Positions 18,522-27,500 of a DNA stretch of 27,500 bases are shown in pieces (within the stretch, counting starts at the first letter, position 1; each line of letters begins with the position of its first letter). The translations under genes and the position numbers were made by a program. Origin of the DNA: Prorocentrum cordatum (taxonomy: Eukaryota; Sar; Dinophyceae; Prorocentrales; Prorocentraceae); assembly GCA_963575745.1 (NCBI GenBank), contig CAUYUJ010009524.1, positions 64,135-91,634 of the forward strand, read 5' to 3'. The notes beneath the pieces are model-generated. The model was not told the DNA's origin. It did no database searches and was given only the letters and a program-made list of their open reading frames with translations.

Positions 18522-18686
18522 TCGAGCGGGGCGCGGCGCCCGCGGACGTGCTGGCGAGAGGGGGAAACACATTTCAGACTTACCTCTCCCCCCTTCTGCC
18601 TCAGATCCCCACTGCAGCCTTGCCGAGGACGAGTTCGGTTTCCAAACGGGGGGGCGGGGTTGGGCTCGCGGTCGTCGGTCGTGGTC

Positions 18687-18694
18687 GTGTGTGT

Positions 18695-18725
<31 letters not shown>

Positions 18726-18744
18726 GGGGGCGGGGGGGGGGGGG
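18687..18744 (+). repeat. (GT)11 followed by a 22-G run and a 13-G run
   Basis: Alternating GT from 18687 to 18708, then G 18709-18730, one C, and G 18732-18744. Alternating GT can form Z-DNA and the G runs can form quadruplexes. Such tracts are also error-prone in sequencing and assembly. Confidence 0.9.
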
Positions 18745-19086
18745 CAATTGAAAAGGCAGCCAGCCAGGGGTAGAAGGGGCTCGGGCAACCTCGAGGGGAA
18801 CCTCTGCCGTGGGGGCCACCGCCTGGCCCATGCGGGGGCTCTCCCGAGGGGAGACATGAGACATGTGACGGGGGCGGCCCTCCGAAGCGGGGCGCCCGCC
18901 TGGCTGTGCGCTGCAGGGGGCGGGCCGCCCCTGCACGGAGGCAGCGCGGGCCTGGTCCCGAGGGGCCAGGGCCCTGAGGACCCTTTTACACATCCACTCG
19001 CTCATGCGATGCTCCGAGGCCCTGGTTCCTCTCTTTTTAAGCAGCTGTGCAGAGACCGCCTCCCATGGAGCTATGCGATTCGACTC
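18745..19086. other. No gene seen; GC-rich spacer
   Basis: About 340 bp between the G tract and the GAT array. It contains a near-palindrome at about 18914-18937 (tgcagggggcgggccgcccc followed by tgca), but no frame with recognisable sequence apart from those running into the repeats. Confidence 0.4.
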
Positions 19087-23134
<4,048 letters not shown>

Positions 23135-23519
23135 AGGAGGAGGAGGAGGATAAAGCGGATGAGGAGGAGGAGGAGGAGGAGGAGGAGGAGGAGTAAGGAC
23201 GAGGATGAGGAGGCTGAGAAGGAGGAGGAGGAGGAGGAGGAGGCGGAGGCGGTGGCAGAGACAGGAGGATGAAGGCAAGTTGGGTGAGGAGGATGGGGAG
23301 GAATCGGACAGGAGGAAGAAGCGAAGCAGAAGGAGTTGGATGAGGCAGGTGCTGAGGAGGCGATCGTTTGGTCGGACTCGGAGTCGAAGGAAAAGGAGGA
23401 GGAGGAGGAGGAGGAAGAGGAGGAGGAGGAGGAGGAGGAAGAGGAGGAGGAGGAGGAGGAGGAGGAGGAGGAGGAGGAGAGGAGGGTGAGGAGGAGGGGG
23501 AGGAGAAGGAGGAGTGGGA
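23135..23519 (+). repeat. (GGA)n / polypurine tract continuing the GAT array
   Basis: GAT units pass directly into GAG/GGA units from 23134. The stretch 23386-23486 is 101 consecutive purines on the plus strand. Mirror-symmetric purine tracts of this kind can form triplex (H-DNA). Poly-Glu and poly-Arg frames across it are by-products. Confidence 0.95.
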
Positions 23520-23710
23520 CGGCGGGCGTACCAGATTGAGGAGAGTGCGTTGAATTTCGAAGAAGATGGAGAGGAGATTTATCATTTGTGCCAGAACATT
23601 ATGCATGCGTTATGATTCGGCAAGTGGTGGGGCAAGCGAAGGAACTAGAAGACGCAATGGGCGGTGCGAGGAGGGAGAGCGGATGTGACAAGAGTCATCG
23701 CATGCACGAT

Positions 23711-23732
23711 GAGACGGCGATTGTGGCTCAAG
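23711..23732 (+). promoter_or_regulatory. Relic dinoflagellate spliced leader before the ferredoxin gene
   Basis: The bases gcgattgtggctcaag (23717-23732) match the last 16 bases of the dinoflagellate spliced leader (gccattttggctcaag) at 14 positions; the six bases before are not conserved. It is in the same orientation as the gene and 55 bases upstream of its ATG. Relic leaders arise when a trans-spliced mRNA is reverse transcribed and reinserted, and the intronless gene fits that. A chance match this good is unlikely in a window of this size, but the distance to the mapped mRNA end is unknown. Confidence 0.6.
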
Positions 23733-23737
23733 TTTTC

Positions 23738-23769
23738 TCGGCCATATCTTCGCCCCGGCTGCTAACCAG
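23738..23769 (+). promoter_or_regulatory. Alternative trans-splice acceptor candidate
   Basis: A moderately pyrimidine-rich stretch followed by ctgctaaccag, with AG at 23768-23769, could accept the spliced leader and leave an 18-base 5' UTR. Alternatively splicing occurs at or before the relic leader. No transcript is available to decide. Confidence 0.25.
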
Positions 23770-23787
23770 GCGCCCACCAACGGGATC

Positions 23788-24306
23788 ATGGCCCTCCGCT
23801 CCAGCGTGCTCCCTACGGCCGTCGTGGCTGCCCTGTGCCTCCTGGCGCTGCGCGGCCTGCTCGCCCCGGGCCCGAGCCAGGCCTTCGCTGCGCCAGAGGC
23901 CGGCCTCACGCAGTCGGTCCACCGCCAGTGCAGGCCCGTGGCGGGCAGCGACCGCGCCCTCGCCTCCGGCGCTGCCCCGGCCGTCCTGAGCACCGTCCCG
24001 GCGCGCCAGGGCGTCGCCGCGCACTTCAAGGTGACGCTGGAGACGCCAGACGGCACCCAGGAGTTCGAGTGCCCCGAGGACGTGTACATCCTCGACCAGG
24101 CCGAGGAGGAGGGCCTCGAGCTGCCCTACTCCTGCCGCGCGGGCTCGTGCTCGAGCTGCGCGGGCAAGGTGCTGTCCGGCGAGATCGACCAGTCGGACCA
24201 GGCCTTCCTGGACGAGGACCAGACGGGGGAGGGCTTCTGCCTCACGTGCGTGACGTACGCGACCTCGGACGTGACCATCAAGACGCATTGCGAGGACGAC
24301 CTGTGA
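23788..24306 (+). CDS. petF: Plastid-targeted [2Fe-2S] ferredoxin (plant type)
   Basis: 172 codons, intact, no intron, TGA at 24304-24306. It carries electrons from photosystem I to ferredoxin-NADP reductase and other plastid enzymes. Residues about 79-172 form the ferredoxin domain. The cluster ligands are Cys116, Cys121, Cys124 and Cys154, in the spacing C-x4-C-x2-C-x29-C, within [15 protein letters not shown] and [18 protein letters not shown]. Length of the mature part (about 94) is normal. The presequence starts with a hydrophobic signal (residues 8-25, [17 protein letters not shown] near its core) followed by QAFAAP, which resembles the FVAP motif of peridinin-plastid targeting peptides, then a transit stretch rich in Ala, Ser and Arg. 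Additional Cys151 and Cys168 lie in or near the C-terminal part. The relic spliced leader lies 55 bases upstream. The start is the first Met in frame and gives a complete bipartite presequence. Confidence 0.96.
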   Translation: MALRSSVLPTAVVAALCLLALRGLLAPGPSQAFAAPEAGLTQSVHRQCRPVAGSDRALASGAAPAVLSTVPARQGVAAHFKVTLETPDGTQEFECPEDVYILDQAEEEGLELPYSCRAGSCSSCAGKVLSGEIDQSDQAFLDEDQTGEGFCLTCVTYATSDVTIKTHCEDDL

Positions 24307-25435
24307 GATGTCGAGGACGCGGCCAGAGCAAAGAAGGGGCAGTGGAAGTGGACGTAGGTCCGTGACACTGCTCTGCCGAATCGGGCGAGCCTCACGTTTT
24401 TCATAATCTTCAAGGACATCATTTGGGATGCGCTCAAGGACGCGCATAGTCCAAGCTTGCGTGGACAGCTGCGGAGTGGCATGGTGGTCCGCGCAGGGCA
24501 GAACAAAAAGACGAAGAGACAGCGATTGCACAGTGCTGGACGTGTTTTCGTTGTTCCGTTTTTTTCTGCATGTGTGGGGGGCGTTTGGGAAGTGTGCCAG
24601 TGAGGTGTTGGAGTGCCCCCCCCCAGGACTGTCGAGGCTTTATGGGTAGTGGGAATCGAGAAACACGATGATAAGTACACAGACAAGGACAAGCAGCGTG
24701 AGGAGGAGGAAGATGATGAGGAGGCCGACGGGGGGATATGGAGGAGGCACGTTTAGATATTTCGGTTGTTGTCAAGCTTTGATGTTGCTGTCAATGACAT
24801 GTGCATCAGTGCTGCTCCTGTTTGCAAATCATGAATACGCACAGAGGCAGTCCTATTTGCGTTGCGCGCTATGCAACTTGACCCATGATTGACCTAATTC
24901 TCAGTATTACATGGGGCATCTTGATACAATGTTGGGGTCAGACGAATCATTCAACATCGGCCAAAAACGGTAAAGGTATGCTTGATCCTTTGTGTGCGCT
25001 CTTTAATGTCGACGCGTCCAACTTCAACATCAGGGGCACTGGGGCGGTCAACGTGTTTGAAGATATCGCGATGTTGTCATAATTGTTACAGCAGGTATCG
25101 GCCACATGTTCTGTGGCCGTCCAGCGCATCTATTCATCAATGGGGAGTCTTTCCAATCGCCCGTACTTTAAACTCATAACCACGGTGACGTGATGCGCGC
25201 ACCGATCCACTACAGATTCCGCACACTGAGTCATTGAGTACAGAGCAAGACATTTTAAAGTACTTTCCGCAAACTGAATTATCGAGTATACAGCAAGCCA
25301 CATCCGCTGGACGTAGGGACGACAGTTTGTTCCACTTGGTGAGCCGTGGTTTTCTTCCTACCAGATGCAGAGGCAGCCAGGGGAACTCTCGGGAACAGTT
25401 CCCATAATCATTCATCATTTCGAGCAGTCGCGCTG
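24307..25435. other. 3' flank of the ferredoxin gene; no gene supported
   Basis: The first 350 bp or so may be the 3' UTR; no AATAAA signal is obvious, which is common in dinoflagellates. GAG-rich patches occur near 24700-24740. From about 24750 the base composition becomes more AT-rich than elsewhere in the window. A perfect 8-bp hairpin pairs 25099-25106 with 25112-25119. Frames of 60-110 codons exist on both strands but carry no recognisable features. Confidence 0.45.
25217..25303. repeat. Diverged ~49-bp tandem duplication
   Basis: Ttccgcacactgagtcattg at 25217 onward is echoed by ttccgcaaactgaattatcg at 25265 onward, and both continue with related gagta..cagcaag..cat sequence. On the minus strand both copies fall in one frame, giving CILDNSVCG and SVLNDSVCG. 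This is a suggestive but short similarity. Confidence 0.6.
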
Positions 25436-26521
25436 TCAAGCATCGATATTTTCAGGAATTGCCAGAGTCAAGCTTGGGGAATATGGGGTGATCGAATTTC
25501 GGTCGAACATGTTCACGATTTTGCTCAACAGTGTCCGGGCTGTCAAAAGACGAGTGGCACCCCATTTCGTGTCCAGGGGCGCGCGAACAAAGCTGGAGGT
25601 CGAGTTCCAACTTACGTGATCTGTTTTCTTGGTTTGACCCAGTGCGGGATATCTTCCCACTGACACATATTGTATGCGTCCCATGTGCTTGATGCAGACG
25701 CCAATCCCAATATTTGCAAGTGATGCGGACTGCCAGGCAGCTTCCAACACAGGTAGTAGGCACATACAGTTCTTCGAGGCGTAATCTCCCAAGCGGTCTG
25801 CATCTGGTTCGTTCAGATTTACTTGCCATTCAGCTCGGTTTCGATTTTTTGAGTGCATACATTCAACTGATCGAACTCTGTTTTTTGCTTTGACAGGCAT
25901 TTGATTGTGCGACCGTGCACCTTCGCTTTTCAATGCTACTGTTCCCTCCTGCACGCTCGTCCCCTCCTTCCCTCCCTCCTCCCCCCTCGCTCCTCCCTTC
26001 TCCCTCCTGCCTCGTGCTTCCCTCCTCCCACGTACCTCCATTGTCCCTCCTCCCTCCCGCCCGGTTCCTATCTCCATCCTCTTCCTCCTCTTGTACCTCC
26101 ATCCTCCCTCCCATCCTCCCTCCTTAGCCATCCTCCTCACTCCCCGCCCAGTTCTTTGCAGCGCGAGGTCTCCATGGCCTGCCCCTGTGTGCATGCTTCG
26201 CTCCCCGCCAAGCTCGGTAAACTGAACGCATGTGCCTGTCGCGCGAAAGCCCTTTCCAGTCCCCTCCCTCCCCCTCTCCCCATTCAACCTCCCCTCTCCT
26301 CCGCTGAGGCCGTGTGTATCATCGCCGACGAGGAGATCATGGCGAGGGTGAGGGAGCGGGAGGAGCATCGGCTGAACAGGAGGGGAGGGCGGGGGGGGCG
26401 AAACCAGGGGCAACGATATGGGGGCATGGGCACAGAGGGAGATGCAACGACCCCCAACCGTCCATTGATCTCCGATAAGGAGCCCGATTGTCCCAGCCCG
26501 CCCATGGAGGGGCGGACTCAC
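25436..26521 (-). CDS. Open frame of 361 codons, no recognised homology, doubtful gene
   Basis: The longest non-repeat frame in the right flank, minus strand. Its N-terminal half crosses the polypyrimidine tract at 25965-26130 and so encodes a Gly/Glu/Arg-rich segment. The C-terminal 120 residues (about 25436-25800) have ordinary composition, such as NIGIGVCIKHMGRIQYVSVG and LLTARTLLSKIVNMFDRNS, without a domain I know. No signal peptide or membrane span is evident. It may be open by chance because the low-complexity half lacks stops, or its C-terminal part may be one exon of an unknown gene. Confidence 0.15.
   Translation of the reverse strand: MSPPLHGRAGTIGLLIGDQWTVGGRCISLCAHAPISLPLVSPPPPSPPVQPMLLPLPHPRHDLLVGDDTHGLSGGEGRLNGERGREGTGKGFRATGTCVQFTELGGERSMHTGAGHGDLALQRTGRGVRRMAKEGGWEGGWRYKRRKRMEIGTGREGGGTMEVRGRREARGRREKGGARGEEGGKEGTSVQEGTVALKSEGARSHNQMPVKAKNRVRSVECMHSKNRNRAEWQVNLNEPDADRLGDYASKNCMCLLPVLEAAWQSASLANIGIGVCIKHMGRIQYVSVGRYPALGQTKKTDHVSWNSTSSFVRAPLDTKWGATRLLTARTLLSKIVNMFDRNSITPYSPSLTLAIPENIDA
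25965..26130 (+). repeat. C/T-rich polypyrimidine tract
   Basis: Irregular cctccctcc-type sequence, mostly pyrimidine on the plus strand, interrupted by short ctcgtgcttc-like breaks. It makes Pro/Ser/Leu-rich frames on plus and Gly/Glu/Arg-rich frames on minus. Confidence 0.85.
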
Positions 26522-27017
26522 GATCGGGGGCCTGTCGTGGATCTATCGGCGATTTATCGCCGATTCCAGGTCGATGCATCCCCCCCAATGCCAGTCCCGC
26601 CGTATCGTTCCGGGCAGACCGAAAGGAGGGGATAGTGCAAGCGGGGATTACGACGTCTGCTGCATGCAGCTGGTTTCGGCCCCGCCGCTGGGCCCACTCC
26701 TCGACACATGGGCGCCTCCCGGCGCCAGGAGGCACCAGGAAAACCAGCTACGTGCGCTGATTCTCTACCCTGCCCTTTGCTATCCTACCCTTTCGTCCCT
26801 CTCGCATCGTTGCCCCTCCGGAGACCTTCCAAGGGATCCCGAGGACGAGCGCGGCGCACTTGCCAGCCGCTTCCCCACGGAGGGATGGCAGAGCTTTTGG
26901 GATGGCCGAGCTTCTCGTTCTCACTTCCCCCCCCCCGCCCGCCGCCAATCGATGCATCCCCCCCCTGGGGCCAGTCCCACCACAGCGCTGCCCCTGAGGA
27001 AGAAGGGCCCAGCGGGA
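26131..27017. other. Intergenic, no supported gene; dispersed repeats
   Basis: GC-rich DNA with C runs and short inverted repeats, including an 8-bp hairpin pairing 26545-26552 with 26557-26564 (loop ttta). Related segments with cgatgcatccccccc and a downstream ccagtccc(g/a)cc occur at about 26572-26601 and 26950-26981. Frames here change composition abruptly and show no domains. Confidence 0.4.
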
Positions 27018-27110
27018 GCCTCCTCCTCCTCCTCCTCCTCCTCCTCCTCCTCCTCCTCCTCCTCCTCCCCCTCCTCCTCCCCCGCCTCTTCCGCCTCCTC
27101 GCTCTCGGGC
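27018..27110 (+). repeat. (CCT)n microsatellite
   Basis: A near-pure CCT/TCC tract of about 50 bp from 27018, then a less regular C/T-rich continuation to about 27110. It is the reverse complement of the GAG arrays elsewhere in the window. Confidence 0.9.
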
Positions 27111-27500
27111 GCACGCTGGCAAGGATCACAGTTAACCCGTGCAGGAAGGACGCGTGGTTAGGATGCAAGGGCCTTGCAGAGCCACGTCGACACCCTGCGG
27201 GCGGGGCGGGGCCAGCGGAAGCGGCCGATGATGGGCCGCGGGGCAAGGATGCAGGGGTCACCCTGGGAAACTGCTCATCCTCACTGTGCGGCCTGTCGGC
27301 CGCTTTTCGCACGAGGGACGGATGGGCCGAGCTTTCGAGGGGCATACTTCTAGGGCCCGCGGCCCGCCGCCACCGCCCGGGAAGACGACCTCTCGTCCGA
27401 GCGAGGGTCCTTCTTCCTCCCCCCTCCGCGGTGAGCGGCATGGTCCCAGTAAGTTCAGGAGGGGAAGACGCCGATTCCGGGTCGATGCATTCCCCCTCCC
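27111..27500. other. No gene seen at the right edge
   Basis: GC-rich sequence with no frame that shows recognisable features. It ends within another copy of the short gccgattcc repeat. Confidence 0.4.

Larger units (their letters stand above)
26558..27500 (+). repeat. Short repeat gccgattcc(a/g)ggtcgatgcat, three occurrences
   Basis: One copy begins at about 26559 and a near-identical copy lies at 27470-27500, at the window edge. A shorter relative sits at about 26943-26981 (core cgatgcat with C run). Spacing is irregular (378 and 533 bases between the cgatgcat cores), so this is a dispersed repeat rather than a tandem array. Confidence 0.6.

Noticed and set aside
23728-24692. Minus-strand frames of 160-270 codons across the ferredoxin gene
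   Set aside because: They are shadows of a GC-rich coding sequence; the plus-strand ferredoxin is unambiguous.
25099-25119. Perfect 8-bp hairpin considered as a terminator
   Set aside because: No T run follows, and bacterial-type terminators are not expected in this genome.
26545-26564. 8-bp hairpin with ttta loop
   Set aside because: Short enough to arise by chance in this composition; no adjoining gene gives it a role.

Overview
The window looks like nuclear DNA of a photosynthetic dinoflagellate. Three things point there. A nucleus-encoded plant-type ferredoxin carries a signal-plus-transit presequence with an FVAP-like motif. A degraded copy of the dinoflagellate spliced leader lies just upstream of it. 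The rest is GC-rich and filled with decayed copia-type and LINE-type retroelements of kinds common in dinoflagellate genomes, plus very long low-complexity arrays. I cannot name the species from sequence alone. There are no bacterial operons, RBSs, CRISPR arrays, rRNA or tRNA genes that I can see.

Layout. 1-1.3 kb (minus): remnant of a non-LTR element 3' end, with a CCHC zinc motif, an in-frame 96-bp tandem duplication and an RNase H-like domain, interrupted by a small foldback insertion. 1.6-2.6 kb (minus): open frame for a lysine-rich protein with paired CxxC motifs and a predicted coiled coil. 2.6-5.3 kb: repeats (AT-rich direct repeat, GAG array, a threefold ~130-bp repeat, a TTGGG-type minisatellite) without a convincing gene. 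5,346-13,612 (plus): a structurally complete but inactivated Ty1/copia-like LTR retrotransposon of 8,267 bp with equal 284-bp LTRs, a perfect 5-bp target-site duplication, an initiator-Met-type primer-binding site, gag, protease, a cytosine-methyltransferase-like segment, integrase, reverse transcriptase and RNase H. 13.8-17.65 kb (plus): a decayed LINE (endonuclease, RT with an intact ADD box, C-terminal zinc-finger-like region). It is followed at once by the N-terminal ORF of a second LINE (17.65-18.5 kb). 18.7-23.5 kb: GT/G tract, about 4 kb of degenerate GAT triplets, then a GGA purine tract. 23.7-24.3 kb: relic spliced leader and the intact intronless ferredoxin gene. 24.3-27.5 kb: intergenic DNA with polypyrimidine arrays and short repeats.

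The only gene I regard as clearly functional is the ferredoxin, which would carry electrons in the plastid. Everything else recognisable is selfish DNA. The copia pol frame is broken by stops and frameshifts, and expected catalytic aspartates in its protease and RT (and one in the LINE RT) read glycine. The most interesting observations are the methyltransferase-like domain inside the copia polyprotein, the relic spliced leader before the ferredoxin gene, and the frame-preserving 4-kb GAT array.
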